Shown one piece after another: positions 20,839 to 30,650 of a stretch of 38,309 nucleotides of DNA. A model generated the notes under the pieces. That model was not told where the DNA came from. It did not search any database and saw only the letters and a list, made by a program, of their open reading frames with translations. Both the position numbers and the translations under genes were made by a program. The stretch spans positions 1 to 38,309 of the forward strand of contig JBBHKE010000492.1 of the NCBI GenBank assembly GCA_037447655.1. Direction: 5' to 3'. The stretch is from Zygnema cylindricum. Taxonomy: Eukaryota > Streptophyta > Zygnematophyceae > Zygnematales > Zygnemataceae. Numbering within the stretch: position 1 is the first letter of the stretch; every line of letters starts with the position of its first letter.

Positions 20839-21149
20839 TACACGGTGTAGTTTTCTGTGACCTCCATCACAATGATATTTAAATATTTTCCTGTCGTAAA
20901 TGCTCCGTCACTGATTGTCGAGAATATTAATCTCCCTCTCCCTCTTCCTCTCTCTTCCTCCATCTTTTACTCTCCTCTTTGGCTGAAATGCGGTCAAAAG
21001 ATAGTTTTAAACATGTTTGAAACCACGGTTAAAACAAGATCTTGGTATATGCTTCGTAAAAAAACTTTAAAAATATCAACTTTAAAAAACTTTTAGTTGT
21101 AAGCTTTAAGCTTTTATTGTATTCTTTTAGCTTTTCAACCCCAAGTCCT

Positions 21150-22166
21150 ACAATCTCCTATTTCTCCTCTTTCCCCAATTCCTCCAATCTCTGAATCCTC
21201 TTCTTATCTCCCTCATAATTCCCCTACTACCTCCAATTCCTCAAATCCCGAATTCCTCCACCAATCCTCAATTCCTTCACCAATCCCTATCTTTTCCTTT
21301 AATCCCCAACTTCTCGAATCCCCAATATCTACATTAATCACCAATTTTTACTCAAATCCCCAATTTCTCTTTATCCTCAATTCCTCCTCCAATCCCTAAT
21401 TGCTCCTCCATCGGCGATTTCTATCTCTAATTACTCCTCAAAATCTCAATTCCCCCTCCAATACTCAAGTCTTCGAATTCCCAATTCCTCTCATAATACT
21501 CAATTCTTCCACCAGTTCTCATTTCCGCCTCCAATCCTCAATTTTTCGCATTTTTGCATTCTCCTCTATTTCCAATTTCCTCCTTCCAATCTTCAACTCT
21601 TGCTTCAATTCCCAATTCCTCCTTCAATCCCCATTTCCTCCCCTATCTTTAAATCTTCCTCCATCCCCAATTCCTTCTTTATCTTGAATTTCTCTGCCAA
21701 TCTTCAAATCCTTATCCACTTTTCAATTCCTCCAACTTCTAATTCTTCCTCTCTCTCTAATTAATTCTTTATTACCAATTCAGCCTTCAATCGACAATTC
21801 CTAATCCAATCTCAAATTACTACTCTATCCAACCTCCTACCCCAATCCTCAATATCTCTTTTTTTTTTTCTCAAATCCCCAATGCTTTTCCAATCTCTAA
21901 TTTCTCCTTAAAATCCAATTCCTCCTCTAATCGTCATTTTGTCCTCCAATCCCCAATTCCTCTTCCATTCTCCTATTCGTTTACTATCCCAATTTCTCCT
22001 ATATTATTCAATTCCTCCTCCATTCTTTGTATCCTCTTGATCCCCAATTCTGAGTCTAGTCTCCATTTCGTTTCAATCCAATTTTTCTCGATCCTCAATT
22101 CCTTCTCTATTCCCGTTTCCTCCTCAATTTCCATTCCTTTAATCCCTCCCCAAAATCCTAATTCTT
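21150..22166 (+). repeat. Pyrimidine minisatellite block 2
   Basis: About 1 kb of degenerate AATTCCTCCTCCAATCCC units with very strong strand asymmetry. It ends abruptly at 22166 where the family B LTR begins (TGTCAG), so the retrotransposon inserted into or at the edge of the array. No tail module is present on this block. Confidence 0.85.
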
Positions 22167-22400
22167 TGTCAGCTAGTGAGAGGTAACTCATGAGTGAGAG
22201 AAATTATGACATGAGAGTTAGAGATGTGAGTGAGTTAGAAAAGTGTGAGTCATTGATTGTAATGAAAAACCCTCGAGATAAATTTATTGACATTTGGCTA
22301 ATGTGAATTGTTGTGATTTGTTTGACTGTTTTTTTGTGAAAGCTTCAGCTGAGCATTTTGGTCTATAATTTATGAATTGAGTCGATCCTTTACTCTTTCA
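22167..22400 (+). repeat. Family B 5' LTR, plus orientation
   Basis: The LTR begins TGTCAG at 22167 and ends CTCTTTCA at 22400, two bases before a tRNA-iMet primer site. It matches the reverse complement of 30393-30650 along its length (shared: GAGTGAGAGAAATTAT, GAGAGTTAGAGATGTGAGTG, GAGTCGATCCTTT). At 234 bp it is a short LTR. A TATAATTTA string lies near 22362. Confidence 0.85.
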
Positions 22401-22402
22401 TT

Positions 22403-22414
22403 TGGTATCGGAGC
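22403..22414 (+). promoter_or_regulatory. Family B primer-binding site
   Basis: TGGTATCGGAGC is complementary, with one mismatch, to the 3' end of plant initiator tRNA-Met (TGGTATCAGAGC). It sits two bases after the LTR end, the canonical position. Confidence 0.9.
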
Positions 22415-22430
22415 AGGTTTTTTTTACTGA

Positions 22431-24060
22431 GTGTGCATCATATTCCGCAAGAAGTATAAAACTAACGTTGATGTTACGGGAGGGACAAAAAATAAAACTG
22501 TATGGTCTCATGCACCCACTTTTACTCCTCTATCTGTGCAACCGGACACATCAATGGAACCAAGTGAAAAAGGCTTAAATGGAGAGCACTTCAATGAGGT
22601 TTTTCCTAATGATCTGTTTTGCCAAAAAAAATAAGAAAATAAGGTTGATGTTACATTGTCTAAGGAGCAATTCTTGATCTTGTTTGATGAACTTGTTTGC
22701 ACTTTTGATGAACTGCTCTCGCCCGTTAAAAGGGGCAAGTTGCAAAATTTTGATGATTTTGATCTAGATGTGGATGATGATGATGATAGTGACTACGAAA
22801 AAGAAGGTAATAAGAAAAAAAAAAAAAAACCTAAAGAGAAAGGAAAAATTGAGGAGAAAGATTTATATCTTGGTAGTGAGGCCAAAGTTGAAGATAATTT
22901 TCGTATGTCAAGCAACTCGTGTTATTCACCGGCTCCAATCAAACACTTTTAATTTTTTTTTTTAAAAGCGAGCTTATCTTGAAAAATTTGTGGAAGATTG
23001 TGAATAGAGAGGAGAGAGAACCGAAAGATCTCTAAGATCAAAAGTTGTAAAATCAAAAATGACATCGCTGCCACTTATGGTTTAATGCAAAGCTATCATG
23101 GTTTAGTTTTAGATTATTTCTTGGTTTATGAAAACTCTCGTGATTGTTAGGTGGGTTTGGGAAATCAATTTTTGAAAAAAAGGTCCAGGATAAGAAGCAA
23201 TATGTATTCTAAAAATTCGTTCAATTTCGATTTAAAGAAAACGAGTTTATTGACGATGCCGTGAAACGATCAAACATGTTTGTGGAGCAGCCGACCAATC
23301 TTGGACGTATGTTACATGAATACCGCAAATTGCAAGTGTTTTTGGACGGATTTCTCGAATATCTGCGCACTCCAAATCACATCATTCAATCGAGAAAAAA
23401 AACCATGTACGAGAATGTGGTGAGTTACTTGAAACGAGTTGATAAAACAAGAGATGGAACCAGCAAAGGAGTGAAGTCATCAGTTACATTTGGTGAATTT
23501 GTCCCCTTTAATTTTGCCACAGATGAAACCGCGTCTGTTAACTCACTCAATGAAAGAGAAGGTAGTAAATCTTTTACATGTAGCAGACGAAGTGGTAGTA
23601 TGGGCCGCAGCGCACAGGTAGTGACTACGTGATAGTAGAGGCCAGAATGTATAGGTAGTGGTAGTGAAACCGCGTCTGTTAACTCACTAAATAGAAAAAA
23701 ATGTGGTAAATCTTTCACATGTAGCGGATGAAGTGGTTGTAGATGTCGCAGTGTATAGGTAATCACTATGTAGTAGTAGAGGCCACAATGTATAGGTAGT
23801 GACGCAGTGGTAGTATAGTATATGCTGCAGTGGTAGAGGAGGCACAAAAAGAATGCAAAATAAAAATGCCAGTGGTAATCAATCCTACCGTGACATGCTA
23901 CAAATGTAAAAAAATGGGACATTTTGCAGTATAATGCCGAGATTTGCAAAATTTCTGCTACTTTTGTTAGCTATGGGGACATGTTTTTGTGGAATGTTTT
24001 GATAAAAGGTGAAGGAAACTCGGACAGAATATTAAGAGGTGCTCGTGGTCGCGGATATTA
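22431..24060 (+). pseudogene. Family B gag-like region, plus copy (broken)
   Basis: After the primer site a frame without an early ATG runs to a stop near 22634 (contains PSEKGLNGEHFNEV). It is followed by KEQFLILFDELVCTFDELL and an acidic-then-lysine-rich run (DDDDDSDYEKEG, then KKKKKPKEKGK). At 23261-23632 comes FVEQPTNLGRMLHEYRKLQV, FLEYLRTPNHIIQS and YLKRVDKTRDG. At about 23889-23995 two CCHC zinc knuckles are visible (CYKCKKMGHFAV-stop-C and CYFC-stop-LWGHVFVEC), each with one stop codon inside. This is gag-like, but I cannot assign it to copia or gypsy. No protease, integrase or RT follows, so it may be a non-autonomous element. Confidence 0.65.
23525..23806 (+). repeat. 141 bp in-frame tandem duplication in family B gag
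   Basis: GAAACCGCGTCTGTTAACTC occurs at 23525 and again at 23666, and the similarity continues over the full 141 bp unit (47 codons). The unit precedes the zinc knuckles and encodes a Ser/Gly/Arg-rich linker, with stops in the second copy. Confidence 0.8.
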
Positions 24061-24182
24061 AAATTTTACCTCATTGTGCGTGGATTCCTTATCCAAGTCA
24101 TCAAAATATTCATGGCATCCTATTTGACCATTTTCGAGACTAAATCGACGACCACGGCCAACTCACTGTTAAGGGGGTAGAT
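24061..24182. other. Junction between the two inverted family B copies
   Basis: The plus copy becomes unrecognisable after the zinc knuckles, and the minus copy starts at about 24183. CGTGGTCGCGGATATT (24045 region) and its near-complement around 24145-24160 (GACGACCACGGCC) suggest that both copies contribute a short piece here. I see no LTR at the junction, so neither copy has its 3' LTR. Confidence 0.4.
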
Positions 24183-25104
24183 TCACAATATATCAAGAGG
24201 GGTAGATTTACCAAATGTAGCTGATGACTTCACTCCTCTACTTGTTTCATCTCTCGTATTATCAACTCGCTTCAAGTAACTTACCGCATATTCATACGTG
24301 GCCCTTTCTTTTGATTGAATAATGTCATTTGGAGTGCGAAGATATTTGGGAAGTTCGTTCATAAGCACCTACATTTTTTGGTCTTCATCTAACATGCGTC
24401 CAAGATTAGTCAACTGCTCCACAAAAATGTTAAATCGTTTCACGACATCGTCAATAGACTCATTTTTTTTTAAATCAAAATTGAATGAAATCTTGAATTA
24501 CAAATTGCCCCTAATCCTCAACGTTTTTTTCAATTGATTTTCTAGACTCACCCAACAATATTGAGATGTTCCAAAAGCCAAAAAATGATCTAAAACCGAA
24601 CCATGAGAACTTTGCATTACACCATTAGTGGCAGCAATGTCTTATCGCTACCACAACTTTCTACTTTAAAGATCTTTTGGTTCTTTTTTCTCCCCATTCA
24701 CAATTTTCCACATAATATTCAAGATAAACTCGACTTTAATATATCTTTTCCAAACTACGTTATTTGAACCGTTAAATAACACTGTTTAGCCGGACATAGA
24801 CATTAACCATCAACTTTGGCTTTACTACTATATACTAAGGTTTCTTCCTCATCAATTCTCCCTTTCCCTTTATAATTTTTTTTTGGTTTTTTTCTTTTTA
24901 CCTTTTCTTTTGGATTCACCATCATCACCATCATCTAGATCAAGATCCGGATCATCATACACTTGCAACTTGCTATTTATAACAAATTGAGTTGTTCATC
25001 AAAAGTGTGAACAAGTTTATTAAACAAGATATAGAGTTGCTCCTCTAAAAAATGTAACATTAACATTATTATCTTTCTTTTTCTTCCTAAACAAATCACT
25101 TGGG
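24183..25104 (-). pseudogene. Family B gag-like region, minus copy (broken)
   Basis: The minus strand encodes NELPKYLRTPNDIIQS, then YAVSYLKRVDNTRDETSRGV (24183-24368). Near 24950-25060 it encodes LFNKLVHTFDEQLNL followed by a Asp-rich then Lys-rich stretch. All of this parallels the plus copy at 22650-23500. With the plus copy it forms a large imperfect inverted repeat. At 25104 it is interrupted by the family A LTR and resumes at 30184, so its front part lies on the far side of the copia insertion. Confidence 0.75.
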
Positions 25105-25552
25105 TATTGGAGGTGGATTGGCGGAAAGCCATGAAATTGTACACAAGAGAAAGATCAATGCATTGGAGAGAGGAATTGATTTGTATTTGGGATGATTTCA
25201 TTAAGTGAGAAGAGTCACTTATAGACAAAATAAACAATGCTAATTACAGTGGCGTCTAAGCGCTCTACGGTGCGCTATAACAAAGGGATCCTAGTCTAGA
25301 TTCTAACAAATGTATGTAAGACAAAAGACTGGACCGTCGCCCAAAAGACTGGACCGACGGTCAAAGGACTTCTACGTAAAAATACTAGATAGACGTATGT
25401 AACGAAAAAGTACAACTGATTGGACCGACGTATAGAAGTACGGACAGGACCAAAAGTGAGACGTCCAGAAAAGACGGTCAACAAGACTTCACCGACGTAA
25501 GAAAAAATACGGACAAGACAAAAAATAACCTGACGCTAAATGTCCCTTAACA
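25105..25552 (-). repeat. Family A copia 3' LTR (copy A3)
   Basis: The LTR starts TGTTAAGGGACATTTAGCG at 25552 after a GGGGGG-type polypurine tract (25553-25560) and ends CCACCTCCAATA at 25105. Immediately beyond is family B sequence (CCCAAGTGATTTG), so this end is a genuine insertion boundary. The gag start codon region within the LTR (25132) has an extra A that shifts the frame here. It is 448 bp, the shortest of the three copies. Confidence 0.9.
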
Positions 25553-25602
25553 CCCCCCTTCAAGCGAAAACTAGAAAGTAGATTGAGATGAAAAATAAAG
25601 GA

Positions 25603-26043
25603 AATTTAGCCAGGAGGAAAAGGAAGACGAAGGCCAGTGGAGAGGCGGTGCTGCTCAAAGTGAGGGCGATGAAGAGCCTTGGTAAGATAATCGGCCACTT
25701 GGTCGGCGGTTTTGACATAAAGAAACTGGAGAGTGCCATCTTCGAACCGCGCCCGAGAGTAATGATACTGAATGTCGATGTGCTTCGTCAGCTTGTGGTG
25801 AACAAGATTACAGATCAAAGCAAGAGCTCACTGGGAATCGGAAAAGATAGGAGTAGGGGCTGAAGGGGGAAATCCAAGATTGGAAAGTAGAGTCCGAAGC
25901 CTGACAGCTTCCTTGGCGGCGTGACAAGCAGCTATATATTCCGCCTCAGTGCTGGAGCATGCAGTGGTAGGCTGCTTCCTGCATGACCAAGAGATAAGAC
26001 CATTGCCCAAAAAGAAACACGAGCCAGTGGTGGAACGGCGTGA
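25603..26043 (-). pseudogene. Copia A3 RNase H
   Basis: Readable blocks are SWSCRKQPTTACSSTEAEYI (the copia S-x-x-EAEY signature), PIFSDSQ (normally DNQ/DSQ), LTKHIDIQYHYSRARFEDGT, VKTADQVADYLTKAL and the C-terminus LPFPPG. The domain hydrolyses the RNA of the RNA:DNA hybrid during reverse transcription. One frame change lies near 25825. Downstream come the stop, the polypurine tract and the LTR. Confidence 0.9.
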
Positions 26044-26064
26044 AAGCTCATCTTGTACCCAATC

Positions 26065-27115
26065 TTAATCAACAAAACCCGTAAAAGTACTAGAGCCAGG
26101 TGAAAAATATATAAGACAACGAGTTTTAGTGCCTTGTAGATAACGAAAGACACGTTTGGCTGCGGCAAGATGATCAAGAGAAGGACGTTGAAAGAATTGA
26201 CTGAGTTTAGTGACAGTTGTGGCAATGTCAGGTTGGGTGGCCTGCATGGCGTACATAAGGGCCCCGACCATCGAGCGGTAAGTGGCATGAAGAGAAGGGG
26301 AGAGAAGGGAGTCAGTGGACGGGAGGAGAGGGGCATTGGCATCTAAAGGAGTGGAAAGGGAGGAGCACTCAGCAATGCCAAAGCGTTCCAAAAGATCAAA
26401 GATAAAGGTATCTTGAGAGAGAGAGAGGGTGCGAGCCGAGCGATTACGAGAAACTTGAATGCCCAAATAGTAAGTGAGCTCACCTAGATCGGCCATGTCA
26501 AAAAAGGTATGAAAGAGAGATTTGACAGTGTAGATTTCATAAAAAGAAAGACCAACAAGAAAGAGATCGTCGAGAAAGATGGCAACAATGATCAAAGAGG
26601 TTTCAGAGCCACGAGAGTAAATGCTAAAATCGGCATCAATTCGGGTAAATCCTTCTTTCCGCATAATGGCATCTATGGTATGGTTCTATACACGGGGGGA
26701 TTGCTCTAATCCATATATTTTTTAAATGAGATGGCAAACCAGATCTTCAGATCTAGGGGAAGTGTAGCCTTCAGGCTGATGCATGTAAATGTCATCGGAC
26801 AAGATCCCATTTAAAAAGTCATTTTTAATATCCATCTGATGAACATGGAAATCATGTTCAGCAGCTAAAGCAAGTAAAGTGCGGCGGATAGATGTCAATC
26901 GGGCAACAGGAGCAAAGGTTTCAGGGGAATCTATACCTTCGATTTGGGAAAATCCCTTCGCTACCAAGCGAGCTTTGTATTTGTCCACGGATCCATTCGC
27001 TTTTTGTTTTACACGGAAGACCCATTTCGACACGATTGCCTTTCTTCCAGGGGGAAGGGGAACAAGATTCCATGTTTTGTTGGAAAGTAAAGCATTGAAT
27101 TCAGCATCAGCGGTG
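26065..27115 (-). pseudogene. Copia A3 reverse transcriptase
   Basis: The first part (26722-27115) encodes SNKTWNLVP-like sequence, KWVFRVKQKANGSVDKYKAR, LVAKGFSQIEG, then QMDIKNDFLNG with the first palm Asp. The second part (26065-26664) encodes the catalytic pair as FLDD (usually YVDD) at residues 30-33 of that frame, then LGELTYYLGIQVSR and STPLDAN, and the connection to RNase H. The two parts are in different frames, with a stop after DLVCHLI near 26722. The motif set is nearly complete, so this copy decayed fairly late. Confidence 0.9.
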
Positions 27116-27904
27116 ATTTTCCAAAGGGAGGCATCAAGACGTTTTAGGGCAGCTTTGAGAGCGAGAGAGGGGCTAAAATAAGAGAGGCAGAGGCCCTAGC
27201 CGAGTAAGCGTATGCTAGAGAGGCATGACCTATGGAAGTAGTAAGCTCAAAGGGAGGAACTCTAGAGCATCCGGGGTTTTGGCGAGGTAAAAGAGAGGGG
27301 TCAAGAAGAGGGGAAGGCTCCGAATCGGGAAGTGAAGGCTCAAGAGGAGCAAAAGGCCCAAGAAGAGGTGAGTGGGAAAAAATTGTAGGAGAAAGATTGT
27401 CAAAAAGATGATCATTTTGGGAAAGAGGGGGAGTGGAGGACGTATCTTCAAAATTTGTGACAAGATGAAGAGGAAGGGCAACTGAGTGGCTGGCAGGAGT
27501 GATGGGAGCAGCCGGGAAAACGAGGGGGGTAGGAGAAGACAGAGGAGGAGGGGGACTTGATGATGATGAGGGAAAAATATCGGAGGATTAAGATAAGGGG
27601 TGGGAAAGTGTAAGGTAGGTGAATTCAGATGGTTGAAGAGATTGAATGGGGAGGTTTGAGGGAAAAGGGTCATAAAGGGTGAGAGAAGGAAAGTCGGATA
27701 ATGGGGGAAGAGGAGAAAGGAAGGGCATACAAGACAAGGTTTGAAAAAGTAGCGTTTTGTTGAAAGTTACTTCTCTGGTGGTGATGACGCAATGCTGAGA
27801 AGAACTCCAGATGTGGTACACTTAGGAATTTGGAGGGTACCCAACAAAAATGCCACGATGTGCGCGAGCGCCCAATTTCCGTCCGATTGGAGGAGGTTTT
27901 TATA
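27116..27904 (-). pseudogene. Copia A3 integrase C-terminus and linker
   Basis: GIFVGYPPNS-type sequence near 27830-27870 is the conserved copia block after the integrase core. Beyond it the minus strand encodes Pro/Ser/Leu-rich low-complexity frames up to the RT start (an ALKRLDASLWKI-like block about 27125-27155). Such linkers are variable in copia elements. Stops and frame changes are present. Confidence 0.75.
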
Positions 27905-28503
27905 CTACGCTTCACAACCAAAGATTTTAAGGTGACGTATATCTGGTTTGACAAAGGACCATGCTTCCATTGGAGTATATTTTGGTAAAGCGTTAGTAGG
28001 ACAAAGATTGCGTAAGTAATTTGTGCAAACGACAGCCTCTGCCCAAAATTCATAAAGCAAATTGGCAAAGTACAGCATTGAGCGTGACATGTCATGTAAT
28101 GTTCGATTGTACCTTTCTGCAATGCCGTTTTGTTGTGGCGTCCGAGGCGCCTTTAAATGACGCGAGGTTCCATGTTGCATGAAAAATTCAGAAAATTGGT
28201 AGGACAATAATTGGCCACCGTTGTCACTGCGCAAGACCTTGATTCGTTTGTTGTGAAAATTTTCTGCCAACGCATTAAATTCCTGAAATCGAGCAAAAGT
28301 GTCAGATTTATGACAGATTGGATACACCTGTGAAAAACGAGTGGCGTGGTCAATGAAGGTGACAAAATAAACGGATCCACTGTAGCTACGCGTGCGCATG
28401 GGACCACACACGTCCGTATGTACAAGTGCAAGTGGTTCAAAGATGACGGTAGTGCTTGTGGGAAATGAGTGACGAGGCACTTTTCCTTACGCAACCGTGA
28501 CAA
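27905..28503 (-). pseudogene. Copia A3 integrase core
   Basis: One 191-codon frame (ending 27905, opening 28480) contains the whole catalytic core. The first Asp is D23 in HTDVCGP, the second D86 in RSDNGGQ, and Glu E122 in NGIAERYNRT. D86 and E122 are separated by exactly 35 residues, the canonical D,D(35)E spacing. The zinc-binding block just upstream (FCHGCVRK near 28487-28510) is in another frame and has lost one or two bases next to the core. Integrase inserts the cDNA into host DNA. This is the best preserved domain in the window, but it is cut off from the rest by frameshifts. Confidence 0.92.
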
Positions 28504-29100
28504 AAATCCAAAAATTTGTTAGAAAATGAATTTAGTCCAGTTACAAGATTTGGCAAAGTACGCAAACTTTCGCTATTTAAATGACCATATCTTAAATGCC
28601 AAAGTGGAAAACTTTCGACGCTAGCACTTAAAGCAAATATCTTTGGCGTACTATAGGATTGTAGGACGTACATAGAATCTCGTGCTACGCCAAAACCTAC
28701 AGTACTATTGTCTTTTCTATCAAAAAACTTTACTCTATCATTATTAAATTCAGCTTGTAATCCGTGAAAAGTGACGATTTTGATAGAAAATAAATTCCTA
28801 GCTAGACCAAGAACAAAGAGTACGTTCCGAATGTGAATAGACACATTAGAGTGAGTAGCCAACAAAATGCGGTCATCTCCTAAACGAATCTGTATAGGAG
28901 ATGACACAGGAGAAAGGTGAGTGAACCTATCAGATCGTGGTGAAAAGTGGTGAATAGCACCACTATCTATTAGCGAATCGTCAGGGGTTTTAGATAGAAA
29001 AGCATACCTTTGTGGATATTGAGTATCCAGAGTGGCAAAATTTGGGATATGATGAGTAACATTGCCATATCCAAATTTTAGTGAGGGAGAGAGGACAAAA
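28504..29100 (-). pseudogene. Copia A3 protease and GAG-pre-integrase
   Basis: The protease active site reads LIDSGAIHHFSPRSDRF (about 28925-28985), with the canonical DSGA. A frame from 28907 to 28437 continues with IQIRLGDDRILLATHSNV, VLFVLGLARNLFSI and then the pre-integrase block FPLWHLRYGHLNSESLRTL, with an intact H-x-x-x-x-H pair. Protease processes the polyprotein. The frame breaks at both ends. Confidence 0.88.
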
Positions 29101-29107
29101 AAAGAAG

Positions 29108-30153
29108 CTACTGGAGTGGGATAATTAGACGGAAAATGTGCGGAGAAATCGGTCGACCAAGGGAGGTAACGAGGTTTGAAGAGGCATAGTGCGTTGGAGC
29201 GTTAGAAGATTGTGGAAGGGATGGAGAATATGAATAATGGTGAGGATAAGGAAAATTTGGAGGGAAACAAAGGTGTGGAGAGAGTAGGGGGGTGGGAAGA
29301 ACTGGTGGGTTGGCATGGGCAGCGTTGGCATTCCCTCTAGATTTAGGGGGATTGGAAGCCTCGACTGCTTTTCGCCTCGCCAATTTTCGACAGTTTTCAA
29401 CGGAATGTCCTTTTGTTTTGCAGTAAGCGCAAAACAAACGCTGCACCCCCCAGAGTTTGTCTTCTGATTTTCAGCAATGAAGACATTTGCATGAGAGAGA
29501 TTTGGAGCAGAAAAAGAGAGAAGTTTTGTGTCCTCATGCGAAAGTTTGCTACAAAAAGAGTGAAAGGGAATGGATTGGTCTAGATTGTCAAACGAGGAAA
29601 TGAAAGGGGAAAAGGTTTGAGGGAGTCCTCCCAAAAGGGTTGAAAAGAGGTCCTCGTCGGAAAGATGCACGCCTATCATGGTGCATTTTTCGGCCGACAA
29701 TTCGACTGTGCTAATCCAATCCTGCAGAGATTCCGACGGCTTTTTCATGGAGTTAAAAAACGCTCGTTTTTGAATTCGGCGAGCGGCCCATCCGGTTTTT
29801 ATGTAAGCTGCTTAAAGACCACTCCAAGCCTCGGCGGAAGAGAAGGTACCGCGAATAAGACGAGTGCGCTCGGTAGTAAGGGACATCACTAAGCGAGCGT
29901 GCGCATCCTCATCTTTTTGTTTCCATGTAGTTATTGACAACTCTTTTGTAGTTTTTTCTACTGGTGTATCAGTAGAGGAAAAGATAGGAGGTTTTGAAAT
30001 TCCTATAAAATGGTCCCAAATTTTCTCGTGTTTGAAAAAATGCATGGCTGAAAATGACCAATCATAGAAGTTTTGGCCATCAAACTTTTGGATACTATTA
30101 GAAGTGGCATGAATAGGCCCATAACCTATTGGAGGTGGATTGGCGGAAGCCAT
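29108..30153 (-). pseudogene. Copia A3 gag
   Basis: The ATG at 30153 lies inside the LTR remnant. The frame MASANPPPIGYGP runs through the primer site into IQKFDGQNFYDWSF, KHEKIWDHFIGIS and TTERTRLIRGTFSSAEAW (to 29812). A second frame (29125-29748) has KKPSESLQDWIST and LLGGLPQTFSPFISSFDNLD. A third carries an intact zinc knuckle CAYCKTKGHSVENC (C-x2-C-x4-H-x4-C) at about 29390-29431, followed by a basic and Pro-rich tail. It needs at least two frame corrections, so it is a pseudogene of an otherwise complete gag. Confidence 0.9.
30116..30126 (-). promoter_or_regulatory. Family A half-tRNA-iMet primer site
   Basis: GGTTATGGGCC directly follows the LTR end CCTCCAATA. It is an 11 nt match to the complement of the anticodon arm of plant tRNA-iMet (GGGCCCAUAACC), as in elements primed by a cut tRNA half. 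In A2 the same position reads GGTTATAGGACC. Confidence 0.65.
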
Positions 30154-30183
30154 GAAATTGTACACAAGAGAAAGATCAATACA
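30127..30183 (-). repeat. Truncated family A 5' LTR (copy A3)
   Basis: Only the last 57 bp of the LTR remain (CATGGCTTCCGCCAATCC at its core, with the gag ATG at 30153). To the right the sequence is family B leader. About 390 bp of LTR is missing relative to the 3' LTR at 25105-25552. The break reads CCTA then TGTATTGATC; CCTA could correspond to CCCA on the other side as a decayed target duplication. Confidence 0.75.
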
Positions 30184-30378
30184 TAGGATCTCATCGAATT
30201 GCTTTCCACTGAAGCCTTTTTCACTCGGTTTTGGCGTTGTGTCGCGTTGCACAGGTGGAGTAAAGGTGAAGTAAAAGTCAGTGCAGGAAACCAAACAAAT
30301 TTTTTTTTTCCCACATATAACAAAACCATTAGCCTCACTCTTTTTACAAAATATCCTACACACTCAAAAGCAACACCC
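30184..30378 (-). pseudogene. Family B leader frame, minus copy
   Basis: The minus strand encodes a GTG-initiated frame CRIFCKKSEANG, then PKPSEKGFSGKQFDEI, matching the plus-copy leader (CIIFRKKYKTNV, EPSEKGLNGEHFNEV). Conservation of the frame in both copies suggests that the N-terminal part of family B gag starts just after the primer site, although no ATG is conserved. It is split from the rest of the minus copy (24183-25104) by the A3 insertion. Confidence 0.7.
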
Positions 30379-30390
30379 GCTCTGATACCA
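30379..30390 (-). promoter_or_regulatory. Family B primer-binding site, minus copy
   Basis: TGGTATCAGAGC on the minus strand is a perfect match to the complement of the 3' end of plant tRNA-iMet, two bases from the LTR end at 30393. Confidence 0.92.
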
Positions 30391-30392
30391 CT

Positions 30393-30650
30393 TGAAAGAA
30401 CAAAGGATCGACTCACTTGACAAATAGAAAGAACAAAGGGTCGACGCACTTCACAAATAGTAGACCGCAATGCATAGCGGAAGTATAAAAAAATTGAATA
30501 AACACAACAATTCATATCGGCCAGAAATCAATTAAATTTAACCGTGGCTTTTCAAATACAATCACTCACTCACACCCTTCTAACTCACTCACATCTCTAA
30601 CTCTCATTGAATAATTTCTCTCACTCATCTAAATTACCTCTACTCTGACA
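30393..30650 (-). repeat. Family B 5' LTR, minus orientation
   Basis: Read on the minus strand it starts TGTCAGAGTAGAGG at 30650 and ends TTCTTTCA at 30393. It is homologous to 22167-22400 over its whole length. A partial internal duplication near the 3' end (two AAAGAACAAAGGRTCGAC-type units at 30396 and 30427) makes it 24 bp longer. Confidence 0.85.

Larger units (their letters stand above)
17735..21095. repeat. Complex repeat, copy 1 (direct duplicate of 31055-33985)
   Basis: Two blocks match copy 2 in the same orientation and order. The head is 17735-18490 against 31055-31880 (shared: ATGACGTCATGCGTGACCAA, CGGCTACAGTGTACACT, TTTGAAATTTTGAAAATCTG). The body is 19490-21095 against 32150-33985 (shared: TTTTGAAAAGCGTGAAATCTTT, the 33 bp array, ACTGATTGTCGAGAATAT). 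Copy 1 carries a roughly 1 kb pyrimidine-array insertion (18495-19490) between head and body that copy 2 lacks. There is no protein signature. A minus-strand frame starting MTSYLFVRTM (17825 region) has a similar start in copy 2, MTSCLYVHTT (31137), which may only reflect DNA homology. The unit could be a large non-autonomous transposon. Confidence 0.75.

Noticed and set aside
22431-22634. Separate small gene after the family B primer site
   Set aside because: It has no ATG, and the same frame in the minus copy runs on as the gag leader, so it is treated as part of family B gag.
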